Assembly: GCF_030272615.1 (NCBI RefSeq)
Contig: NC_081405.1
Span: 472,118,008 to 472,182,007 of the forward strand
Direction of reading: 5' to 3'
DNA: 64,000 nt
From: Cryptomeria japonica
Lineage: Eukaryota; Streptophyta; Pinopsida; Cupressales; Cupressaceae
Within the stretch, counting starts at the first letter, position 1, and each line of letters begins with the position of its first letter. Of this stretch, positions 1 to 9,112 are shown in pieces. The translations under genes were made by a program, and so were the position numbers. The notes below the pieces were generated by a model, which did not search any database, was not told the origin of the DNA, and saw nothing but the letters and a program-made list of their open reading frames with translations.

Positions 1-310
1 TGCTTGGAAGTATTATTTGTGTTGTTGAACTCCAACTTTAAAGAGAAAGGATTATGTCTTCCAAAGGGGGGAATAAGAACTACCCCGGCTCTAGAACCTA
101 ATGCTACACAACTTCCATCGAATTCCATCAACCATAAATCCTCCATTGCCTCGGGTTGTGATAGATTTCCTATACCTTCATTATCAGATAAGATCATATA
201 ATTTTCAAATTGACATTCATGATTCAATATTTGTGCCTTTGGATAATTAGAAGGAAAAACAATGAACTTGGATTTGGTCTCTGGTTGCAAAATGACTCAT
301 TGTTTCCCTA
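1..310 (-). pseudogene. RNase H-like domain of Tat-type Ty3/gypsy pol (partial, runs off window)
   Basis: Reading the minus strand from about 333 to the left edge, after a frameshift at the end of the protease, gives an almost open frame with one TGA. About 60 residues of linker (beginning MDWSQATIPIGK) lead into LWLMEFDGSC, then GAGVVL-like residues (here SRAGVVLIPP), then LEFNNTNNTSK. The D of FDGS, the glycine-rich second strand and the NNT(A/S)(E/K) helix start are the RNase H fold signature seen in plant gypsy elements. RNase H would remove RNA from RNA:DNA hybrids during reverse transcription. No reverse transcriptase lies between it and the protease. The rest of pol is outside the window. 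The catalytic Glu position appears to read K in this copy, which suits a dead element. Confidence 0.7.
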
Positions 311-637
311 TGGGAATGGTGGCCTGAGACCAGTCCATCTTAATCTCACCCCTAGGTCTCTACAAAATGTACGACTTAACAACATGTCATAACTCATAGG
401 AATATCAGCTATTAAAATGGTTAACTTAATTCTTTTATCTGGATGAGCAGCAAGGACCACTTGAGCATCTTTTATTTGTCCTAATAAGGGTATTTGTTTG
501 GAGTCCATTAAGTAACACCTACCAAAGGTTTTTGTTAAGGATAATCCCAAGGCCTTGGCTACTGCGAATGGCATGATGTTATCTGAGGCACCTGAGTCTA
601 TAATACAGTTATTTAATTTGTGACCATTTATGAACAA
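308..637 (-). pseudogene. Retropepsin-like protease domain, Ty3/gypsy
   Basis: A 109-residue frame carries the aspartic protease motif D-S-G-A near its start (CIIDSGASDNIMPFAVAKAL). This is followed by the usual retropepsin pattern with a hydrophobic strand (LTILIADIPMSYDMLLSRTF) before the second subdomain. The enzyme would cleave the gag-pol polyprotein. The frame ends in a stop because of a one-base shift at about 330, and coding resumes in another frame as the RNase H-like segment. The start shown is only an internal Met, since in the parent element this is part of gag-pol. The catalytic triad D-S-G is intact, but the flanking frames are broken. Confidence 0.85.
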
Positions 638-1416
638 AGATATATAAAAAGGCTCAGGTTTTTATTCAAGGATAGGCAACGTATCATCAACTTGATGGGT
701 GACTATTTTAGGGTAGGCTTCATGGGTAGCAGGATGAGTTGACACATCTCTTTGGGAGAACATTGTAGCTTTAGTTGATTGTTGTATCATGTTGGCTTGT
801 ACATATACATTATTTCCTTTCATAAACTTAACCAACCTATCAAGTTCTTTGGGATTTTATTTAAGGTATTCTGCTGGTGTAATTTGAATTCGAGATGATT
901 TACAAAATTCTACAATATCAAATGAACCTTTAGTCTCTACAGATTTCAATAACTGAGGTTCTTGAGGTCTGAATTCATTATTATGAAACCGAGAAATAAT
1001 ATCCTTACCTTTAGGATTCAAAACAAAGATGAAGGAGCACCTTGAGGTTTGACATTCTGTTGATTTCTGGTCAGTACAACATAGGAAGGATCCTCCAAGG
1101 TAACCAAAATATCACCTCCTCTTTCTGAATCTGACTCGTAATCTAGGAAGTGGATTTCAAAGTCGCCAAGCTACCTGAAAGATTCTTCTTCACTTTGTTC
1201 ACTCAGCACCTCCTTAGAACCAATCAACTGGGCATAACACACCATCTTTGGGAAAGAACTTCCATCATGGTCATCGGTGCGATGAAAAATGCACATGTTA
1301 GCTTTTGGTGGAGGCGCTTCAATAGCTAGCCTTTGCTGCATGGGAGGTAATTGTAGTGCTTTACCTCCGGTCCCTGCTGACTGATTTGGAAATCTCCTTG
1401 GGATGTCTTGGTAGGT
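638..1416 (-). pseudogene. gag-protease linker region of the Tat-like element, decayed
   Basis: Frame-by-frame reading gives broken but recognisable polyprotein linker, for example segments reading IQITPAEYLK and LDRLVKFMKGNNVYVQAN, shortly upstream of the protease. Several stops and frame changes occur. There is no zinc knuckle that I can support. It connects the gag core (right) to the protease (left) in the same orientation, so it is assigned to the same element. Confidence 0.5.
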
Positions 1417-2329
1417 CTATGGATAAGTTGTATTGGATTTAAGCAATTGTCTCTTTAGTGTTATCACATCATTCATCAACCTCTGAATCACTAGGTCTGA
1501 TGTAGTTGTTGAGGTTGATGCTTGTGGACCAATGATTTGAATTTCCCTCTTCCACTTTCCTATAGTGATTAAATCATCCTCCAATTCTACAACTAAAGTC
1601 TTGGCAACTACTAAATTTTGCACTCTTTGCCTACGGATTAAGAAACTTATTTCTAAAGGCATTGAGTTAATAAAGAAGCACTTCAAGTTATGATGAGAGG
1701 GTCTTTGAGTAGTCGGTATCTTATGAACTATCTTATCACACATCCACAAAATCCTTCATTCTTTCAGGAATCTCCTTTTTCAATTGTGCTAATTGAGCCA
1801 AAAGTGAGTATTCATCCTCAACTAATTTGAATCTAGCTTCAAACTTTGTCTTGAGATCTTGCCAATTTGTAATATCATCATTAAGTAAATGGTAAAACCA
1901 ATCTACAACAACTTTAGTCAATGCTTGAATAAATAATCTTATAGCCACATCTTCATGCTAGATTTCTAACACACCACAAGCCACATTGAAGGCATTCAAA
2001 TGGTCATTAGTCGTAACCTTCCCACCACCACTAAACTTGGGTAAATGATCTCTTGATCCTTTCGGTAAGGGATTTAAATTTTCTCCAACAACAAGTGGTC
2101 CTATAGCTGGCCCCCAAGGGTTATTAACAGCCATGGGTAATACAATATTCAAAGGTGTGGGATTGATTATAGTAGGAAGGACAATACCATGCAAAGTTAA
2201 GGTGTGACAAATGGAAGATACTGGTAAAACATGAGAGGAGCTTGGGGGTCTACTTCTTGCTCTTCTTCTAGGTGTAAAGGAAGGGGAAAAATTCAAATTT
2301 TGTAGTTCTTGAAATACATAATCAAACAC
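1417..2329 (-). pseudogene. Gag (Retrotrans_gag) of Tat-like Ty3/gypsy element
   Basis: Three overlapping minus-strand frames make up a decayed gag. The N-terminal part ends in a conserved stretch (GSRDHLPKFSGGGKVTTNDH). The core reads ADWFYHLL-like (VVDWFYHLLNDDITNWQDL) followed by FEARFKLVEDEYSLLAQLAQLKKE, the Retrotrans_gag hallmark. A C-terminal part contains KIPTTQRPSHHNLKCFFINS and VAKTLVVELEDDLI. Gag forms the virus-like particle that packages element RNA. The core is broken by frameshifts near 1955 and 1745. It sits about 150 bp inside the primer-binding site, as expected for gag. Confidence 0.85.
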
Positions 2330-2475
2330 CCCTTCACGCCTCTGGGACCTTGTATATCTTCTTGACTACAACCTGTCTACAAAATGTCCCTTCAATATAC
2401 ACACGGGATGAATACTTAAGCTAATCACAAGACAACCCTATGCACCTTATGATTGTATCTAACCTACTTATTCAA

Positions 2476-2493
2476 CTCCCTAGAAGAGTCGCC
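2476..2493 (-). promoter_or_regulatory. Primer-binding site, tRNA-Arg type
   Basis: The minus strand reads TGGCGACTCTTCTAGGGAG. This resembles the TGGCGACTCxGCTGGGGA primer site (tRNA-Arg type) known from plant Tat/Ogre gypsy elements. It lies between LTR-like sequence (right) and gag (left), the correct position for minus-strand DNA priming. Confidence 0.65.
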
Positions 2494-2924
2494 AAAAATC
2501 TATTGGTTAATAGATTTACCTTTTACACATTTTAATTCTTTAACTTCTGCATGCCAATAAACAAAAGACAAAAAAAAAAACACCAATAGTTGGATAACTA
2601 CTTAAACAGTTAACCTATGTATATGGGTACAACTCCCCAAGAATGATTTTCAATAAGCTTTAGTTACGACAATTTCTATGCACACTTTTTACTAGAAAGC
2701 ATTAAAGGTACTTAAGCATTAATATGTCAACACAAAATGAACACTACAATATTTTCAAGCACATATTTCTTCTAAAAGCTCACAGACTTTCATTCTTCTA
2801 ATCGGCAAGACAGGCATTTCAAAAAAAATTATTTTGCACACTCATATACACTGTATCAGAAAGATGACAAATTCTACAATTGAATCAAATCTTCAGAGAG
2901 ATTCACACTTCAATTTATAGATAT
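2494..2924 (-). mobile_element. LTR of Tat-like gypsy element, R/U5-side part
   Basis: Sequence between the primer-binding site and the copia insertion at 2925. It is read as the 3' portion of an LTR whose 5' portion continues at 8577-9030 on the far side of the insertion. It has no coding capacity. The exact LTR edge next to the primer site is uncertain, because no clean CA terminus is visible. Confidence 0.5.
2497..2516. repeat. Perfect 8-bp inverted repeat next to the primer site
   Basis: AATCTATT-GGTT-AATAGATT forms an 8-bp stem with a 4-nt loop immediately outside the primer-binding site, near the predicted LTR end. Confidence 0.7.
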
Positions 2925-3771
2925 TGTTAGATGCAATGATAGTCCCAAAGACACTGAGAGGGGGGGGTGGATCGGTGTCTAACCGGTTAATGGAATATTT
3001 GAACTTGTTTATAACTTTGCAACTTAAATTAATGTACTGGTAAACAAGCAATAGTGCAACAAAGAGAAATAACAGAGACAACATAAATGCACACCATAAC
3101 ACAAGATGTTTTGGTGAGGAAACCTGATGTGGGAAAAACCTCGGTGGATTTGTGACCCACAATATTTACTCACTGCCCAATATGAATAAATATTACTTAT
3201 AATAGGGGCATGCACATGCAGGAAGGCCAAAATCCTAGAGCTCACTGCTCAATAGAAGAGTCTCATTGACTACAAAATGGATAATTAAATCCAATACACT
3301 GTACTGCTCAAAATAGCATCTGCAATGCTTGATTCAGTACCGGTTTAAGCTTTGTCATAAACCTTAACCAAAAATCTTGATGGTGAATGATATTCACTTA
3401 CATAACCTATCTGCCTTATTACAAAATCCTTTCGCTATCTTCTACATAATATTCTTCTATTCCATGCTCTTACATTCTAATACAAAAATGACTTATTAGA
3501 TCTCATACATATATGATTCTTTACAATACATCATGTCGCCTTACAAATAATTAATTACATTTACAATACAATTCACATAAACAAAACTTTGTCTCATGTT
3601 AGCCTGAGTGTCGGTATACTTCATTGCCGATGTAATCTGGATGTCGGTGAATGTGCGTGTCGGTGCTAGTAGATGATGTTTGTGTTGCCGGTGAACCTGT
3701 TCAATCTTGTTACCAGTTGGTTGCCATCAATGACAACATTAACCATTCTCATTGAATGTAGAATGCCAACA
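2925..3771 (-). mobile_element. 3' LTR, Sirevirus-like copia (847 bp)
   Basis: It begins TGTTAG on the plus strand and ends in CCAACA beside the polypurine tract, so on the minus strand it starts TGTTGGCATTC. It contains the block TGTGGGAAAAACCTCGGTGG shared with the copy at 7914 and, in a variant form, with the LTR at 17260. Its plus-strand start carries the G-rich run typical of this LTR class (GAGAGGGGGG near 2956). Confidence 0.88.
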
Positions 3772-3787
3772 ATCTCCCCCTTTGGTA
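3772..3787 (-). promoter_or_regulatory. Polypurine tract
   Basis: The minus strand reads CCAAAGGGGGAGAT directly before the LTR start TGTTGG. This is the Sirevirus-type plus-strand priming site. Confidence 0.85.
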
Positions 3788-3992
3788 TTGATGGCAACAC
3801 TCATGAGAAAAATCCAAAACAGTTATCCAAAATCCGATCCCCAAAAAAGTGTGCTCCCCCTGAGAAAGTGATATCTTTTGTGCATTTATTTTTCTCCATA
3901 CTACTCTCCCTTTGACATCAATGAAAAATGTCTGCCAAAATTAGATTCAGGCTTTGAATGAATTTGTTACTATCAGAAAGAAAGGTTTCTAT

Positions 3993-6900
3993 CTACTGGA
4001 TCATGTCGGTCAGATAGTGCATTTGTTGCTCCAGTGATCGTTCTCCTTGAATTGTTGCCTTTGATAGCTCAACCCGTTGAGTAATAAGACTGTCCAATCT
4101 TGGACCAAGTTTACTTTTCAGTTCCCGGGCCTTTAAACTTATCCTTTCTTTCTCTTTCTCAAGTTTCTCTAGCTTTTCCTCATAAACTACCATTTCCTAT
4201 TCAAAAACTAAGATAAGTCTCGAAGAACCTATCATATTATCTGCAATGTCATCTATCTCCTTCTATGTCTTCTTAATTTCCTCATCAATATCTTCAATCG
4301 GGTGGTGAGGCTTGCTAGCTTCTCTATACAGCTCCTTATATTCCAAAATTGTTGAGTTAAGTACCGATAATAGTGAATCCATGTGCTCAGTACAGTCTTT
4401 GATGGTTTTCTCAAAGAATTAACCTTTCTCTTTATCTACTCTTTCCTTTACCGTGTCCTCATTCACCTTATCTATGGTTAGAACATTTTCAGCAAAAAAT
4501 TTGGACAATGCGTCCAATTTACCTAAAGAATCCTCAATAAGATCTATCTTACAGGTTGGTCCAATCATCTTCAAAATAGGTAATGTGTCATCAATAGCCT
4601 TAAATTTTAAGGCATTGCAATATGTTATTCTCTTAATTGAATCCAAAATAACTTTTGTTCAATTAGTGGGTCTGAATTCTCCAGTAGATGTGCTTGGTTT
4701 TGCAATAGATTTCCTTTCAACAGATACTTTCCTAATTGCCTTAACTATTTCTTCCTTATTTCCATCAATTGCTTCCTCTTTATTCACATTTTCTATTGGT
4801 TTCTCTATTTGTATTATTACCTCTGCTTATTCTAGTTTTTCATTCTGAGTAAGTACCTCACAACTGTCGGTTTCTCTGTCTCCGGTTTCTCAGTGTTAGT
4901 TACCTTAGCCTCTGCAAGCATTTCAATGTTCTGAGATTCAATAATGTGTGTCGATGACTCAGAGATCTCAGTATTCTTAGCATTGACTGCCTTAACCTTT
5001 ACAATCTCTTTATCCACAACAATGTTAAAATCTTGTGTATCAACATTCATAGTGAAAAGAATTTCAGAATTCAGGTTAGTGTCATCATGAGTTACTTCTT
5101 TAGTTGCCTTATCTGGTTGATTATCTATATGTACTAGTGTATCTAAAGTTATTGATGGAGTATACTGTGCTGGTGGAGGGATGTTATCTGTGATCTTTAT
5201 AACATGTATACTACCAATTTTTCTTTTACCTTTGTCCTTTTGGTATACCTTAGTAAATATTTATCCATTTTCTATCTCTCCCTTTCCTCTTTCTTTTCTT
5301 TTTCCACAAAAAATATGTCCCATTTGTTTGCAGTTTCATCAGCAATTTCTTTTACTCTCCTAGCCATTAGGCTAACCTGTCAGTGTCCACTCATAAAAAA
5401 TGACTGGTTTGCTTCAGAAATTAGTTCATCAATTTCCTCTTTAGAATTTATAGGGTGCACTGCCAATAATGCTTCAAATTTTAGCTATTTATCTAATTCC
5501 ATCACTAACATTCTTTTAGCTTCTAATATTAGATACAAGTCATTCAGCATATCATCTAAAACTTCAATCAAAACCTTCTTATAGATGTCTAAATGCAAAA
5601 TAATACTAGCCTCTATAGTGTCCTTGTCAAAATCCTTGTAAGAATGATACAATTTGCTCACATTACTGAGATTACCTTCTTGTTTTATCTCATTTACTAG
5701 TTCCTCCGGTGTAAGGGTATCTAGTGTCTTAGTTTGTTTCTTCTTTGGTGTTATCTTTTTCTTAGGCTCCCTTACATCCTGTTGCTTCTTCCTTAATGTC
5801 CTTGCCATTTTAGGAGAAGGTGTCGGTGAGGGTTTTCTCTTCTTCCTCTCTACTCTCTTGAACTCGGATGCTTTTCCGTTGTCTATATCCAAACAAGTGA
5901 CAACCGATGAAACATGAGCTACTGGTTCTAATCCTTCCAGTTCACTAGCAGATATACCACTCAAGTTCATTACGTTTTCCTTAACCTCCTTAGCCATCTT
6001 GGATACATCTTTGATAAATTTCTCTCTTCTTTTTCTCTAATTCTGCATTGAAACAACACTCTCAATGGTCTCAGCACTACCAAAAATTTCTTCAGATGGC
6101 TGCTTAGGTGCATCAAGAAGTGTTTAAGCATATGCTTCAATAATATTTATATCAAATTTATAACCCATTTCTGTTATCCAAAAAGTTCTAGGAGTAACAT
6201 CTTCCATCCATGTTTCATCACATTTGATTACAAAGAAAATTTGCTTATCATACTTGTCTATAATGCTTTGTGGTATCCTTTCTCTAGCCTTCATCTTAGT
6301 TTGGAAGTTTTTGAAGTAGTCTGCTATAATGTTATCACTGTTAGAGCCCATACCAGTGATAGCTTCCATGTTTGTTTTCCTACCGGGATGTCATATCCAA
6401 AGTCCTTATGACCAATGTCGGGTATCTCTTTGGTGAAGTAAAGCATCAAACACATAAGTAGGTTGCCAAAACGGAATGTCCCCTACTTGTCACCCTTAAT
6501 ATTTTTCAGGTTATCAATCAGTTCATCCTTAAGCCATTCATAGATATCAATCCTAGAATTGTTCTTAACCATCTCATATGCACTATGAATACATAAGCTG
6601 GAAACAAAGTTTAATCTATTTGCATGAGTTACTCTATAGCCAAGTACCATGCTCACATATCTCACATTTGCATCAGTAATGCCATTAACCCTTAGAGATT
6701 TGTTGTCGGATGTGGCCCCGGTTAGGTCCATAACACCCTTTTTAGGTATCTTCTTTGTTTTGTCGGGCCTACTACCGGTTGAGGGTAAACCAATAACTGT
6801 CTTGATTGCTTCCTTTGAGATTTTAAAAATAGAGTCTAGCCACATAAGCTCTCCATGAACTCTACTAAGTACAAGATGAACTACCTTCTTCGGAAATTCA

Positions 6901-7465
6901 GGCATGTTCAGAATTTCAACAAATCCTACGTCACCTACAATCTTGTGTTCCAGTTTAACCAAACCTTGTTCATCAGTAATAGCATCATTGTACATGTTCT
7001 TTAAGTCATCAGTCCCTAAATTTTCTATGTTGCAGTGAATGTAAATCCTTGGGTCTTCGGCAAAAGTGACTCCCTTCGGAATTTTCGAAAAAGCTCCAAT
7101 AGAATCATCTTGCTTGGCAATTTCAGGGATGATCTTAAATATGGGTCTAGGGTGCTTAATGTTTTCTACCATAGTAGGGTTTGCAATAAACTCAGGTGGA
7201 AAAGATGAAGATGCCATTTCCAAAGATAAATACCTCTTGCTTGAAATCTTGAATGCCTGAAAATATCTTGCTACTTCGCCTTAGGATGCCTTTGCTCAAT
7301 TTCGCGCTCTTCAAATGCTTGGATGCTTGGTGGTTTGAAATGAGGGTTTTCCGGTGCTTTATAACCAAAAAGTTCTTCAAAAACCGCATTAAATGCTTGT
7401 CGGTTAAGTGAAATCTTAACACATATGCCAGTAAAGAAGAAATGTGTCTTCTTACCATCAATCAA
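3993..7465 (-). pseudogene. Additional (non-pol) ORF of Sirevirus-like element, decayed
   Basis: A series of minus-strand frames reads as one large protein of roughly 1,100 residues broken by stops. In order: a leader (7465-7271) with FEELFGYKAPENPHFKP; a globular part (7223-6483) containing SAYEMVKNNSRIDIYEWLKD, which continues past a TAG into FRFGNLLMCLMLYFTKE; a segment (6369-6124) with CDETWMEDVTPRTFWITEMG; a Lys/Pro-rich basic part (5997-5485); an acidic Thr/Glu-rich part (5050-4832); and coiled-coil segments (4646-4419 and 4193-3993, heptad-rich KLEKLEKEKERI). Position before the 3' LTR is that of the env-like ORF of Sireviruses, but no signal peptide or transmembrane helix is evident. 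The function is unknown. The globular part resembles the additional ORF at 9113-12235. Confidence 0.65.
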
Positions 7466-7517
7466 GGGTAGAATGCATGATTTTCAACTTGCTGACATAC
7501 CCCATAAGGATTATTCC

Positions 7518-7913
7518 TTACTTAGTTGAAGAATCTCCTATCGATGGAGGATTACTTTGTTCTACCAGTGCAGAGACAGATTCATCAACTCTCTGATCTC
7601 TCTTCTTAATCCATTGTTTTGAAATTTCTTGCTTTATCTCATTTACCTTTTCTTTTCCTTTCTCATTAGATCCTTTATTGTTCATCGGTATAGTCTTGCT
7701 TCTACAAAATTTTGCAATATGCCCAATCTTGTTACATGCTTAACAAGTTACATTATTCCTCTAAATATCTTTTCCATATCCTTGACTGGTTTGTGTTATA
7801 CATCCATTAGATAAATGTCCAAATCTACCACAAACATAGCATTTCATATTCATTCTGCAATTTTCTGAATTGTGACCAACTTTATTGCATTTGGAACATT
7901 GACCGATGGGTAA
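7518..7913 (-). pseudogene. Gag nucleocapsid fragment with three CCHC zinc knuckles
   Basis: The minus-strand translation shows three CX2CX4HX4C knuckles in a row: CSKCNKVGHNSENC, CYVCGRFGHLSNGC, and a third reading C-stop-A-C-N-K-I-G-H-I-A-K-F-C. The tail is basic, then KKRDQRVDESVSALVEQ, ending in TAA at 7518. Nucleocapsid knuckles bind retroelement RNA. The capsid part of gag is missing: homology jumps straight from the LTR at 7914 into the first knuckle. Downstream there is no protease motif and the additional ORF begins within about 60 bp. Confidence 0.8.
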
Positions 7914-8576
7914 GTGTGGGAAAAAATTCGGTGGGATTTGTGACCCACAATATTTACTCACTGCCTAATATGAATAAATATTACTTACAATAGGGTCCTG
8001 CACATGCAGGAAGGCCAACAACCTAGAGCTCATTGCTCAATAGAAGAGTCTCACTGAGTACAAAATGGATAATTAAATCCAATACAATGTACTGCTCAAA
8101 ATAGCATCTACAATGCTTGATTCAGTACCGGTTTAAGCTCTATCATAAACCTTAACCAAAAACCTTGTTGGTGAATGATATTCACTTACATAACCTATCT
8201 ACCTTATTACAAAATCCTTTCGTTGTCTTCTACATAATATTCTTCTATTCCATGCTCTTACATTCTAATACAAAAATGACTTATTAGATCTCATACATAT
8301 ATGAGTCTTTACAATACATCATGTCGACTTACAAATAATTAATTGCATTTACAATACAATTCACATAAACAAAACTTTGTCTCATGTTGACCTGAGTGCC
8401 GATATACTTCATTGTCGGTGTAATCTGGATGTCGGTTTAATCTGGATGCCTATGAATGTGTCTGTCGGTGCTGGTAGATGATGTCTGTCTTGCCAGTGAA
8501 CCTATTCAATCTTGTTACCAGTTGGTTGCCATCAATGAAAACATCAACCATTCTCATTGAGTGTAGAATGCCAACA
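7914..8576 (-). mobile_element. 5' LTR of Sirevirus-like element, U5 side deleted
   Basis: It matches 3125-3771 of the complete LTR along its whole length, including GATTTGTGACCCACAATATT and the GTACTGCTCAAAATAGCATC block, and ends in CCAACA. The first ~200 bp (plus strand), with the end adjoining the primer site, is missing and replaced by a direct junction to gag. Confidence 0.85.
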
Positions 8577-9030
8577 AATACACAGATTTATAAGATGAAA
8601 AAATGCTACAATTTCATTCACAGATCAAATTGTCTTTCCTTCAGGGTACATAATATTGTAAAAATATAAAGCTTTTTGTTCTATCTTAACCCAAAAATTC
8701 TCGGACCTTTTACAAGGCTTTTATTCAAGTATATATAGCCACCAGGCTATGATAGTTTGTTAAAATTAAACCAGAGTAAAAAATTAACTCTCCTTGAGAG
8801 TCAAATAAGTCTATCCCTAAAACTATAAAAACAATAACTAAATAAGAAAAGTGGCATAAGCCGCAAGCAATGACAATGCGATCAAGCTCCTGCAGATGAC
8901 GTGGGCTCCACCTGTTTCTCCTGAGGTGAAGGGGTGCTTAGGATATTGCGCCATTCCAAATGAGTTGAGGAGAAGTTGAGAATAAGATGATAATGTGGAA
9001 GACCAATATGGAGTATTTGTTGCTTCCAGA
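8577..9030 (-). mobile_element. LTR of Tat-like gypsy element, U3/promoter-side part
   Basis: It lies between the copia insertion and a candidate polypurine tract at 9031-9043. It has a TATA box on the minus strand and no coding. It is read as the 5' part of the LTR that continues at 2494-2924, which would total about 885 bp. The LTR start is tentatively TGGAAGCAAC at about 9030. Confidence 0.5.
8728..8740 (-). promoter_or_regulatory. TATA box of the LTR promoter
   Basis: The minus strand reads GGCTATATATACTTG, a good TATA element, about 300 bp from the proposed U3 start. Confidence 0.5.
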
Positions 9031-9043
9031 CCTCCTTCTTTTT
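9031..9043 (-). promoter_or_regulatory. Candidate polypurine tract
   Basis: The minus strand reads AAAAAGAAGGAGG just after the end of the additional ORF and just before TCTGGAAGC. The position fits a plus-strand priming site, but it is not confirmed by a second LTR copy. Confidence 0.4.
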
Positions 9044-9112
9044 GCTCACCTACACAAACTTGCCCTTATGTGTCTCAAGATGATCAAACCAAACCACTAA
9101 CATGGATTCAAT

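Larger units (their letters stand above)
2925..8576 (-). mobile_element. Non-autonomous Sirevirus-like copia element inserted in a gypsy LTR
   Basis: Two LTR copies in the same orientation (2925-3771 complete, 7914-8576 truncated) enclose 4.1 kb of internal sequence. On the minus strand this runs truncated 5' LTR, nucleocapsid zinc knuckles, a large additional ORF, a polypurine tract and the 3' LTR. Protease, integrase, RT and RNase H are absent, as are the primer site and gag N-terminus. The outer ends are TGTTAG (left) and CCAACA (right). The flanking pentamers GATAT and AATAC do not match, so no target duplication can be claimed. Confidence 0.8.

Noticed and set aside
3993-7465. Calling the additional ORF an envelope protein
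   Set aside because: No signal peptide, transmembrane helix or furin-like site is visible; position alone is not enough.
2920-8581. GATAT/AATAC as a target duplication of the Sirevirus-like element
   Set aside because: Only three of five bases agree; two transitions would be needed, so it is not evidence.
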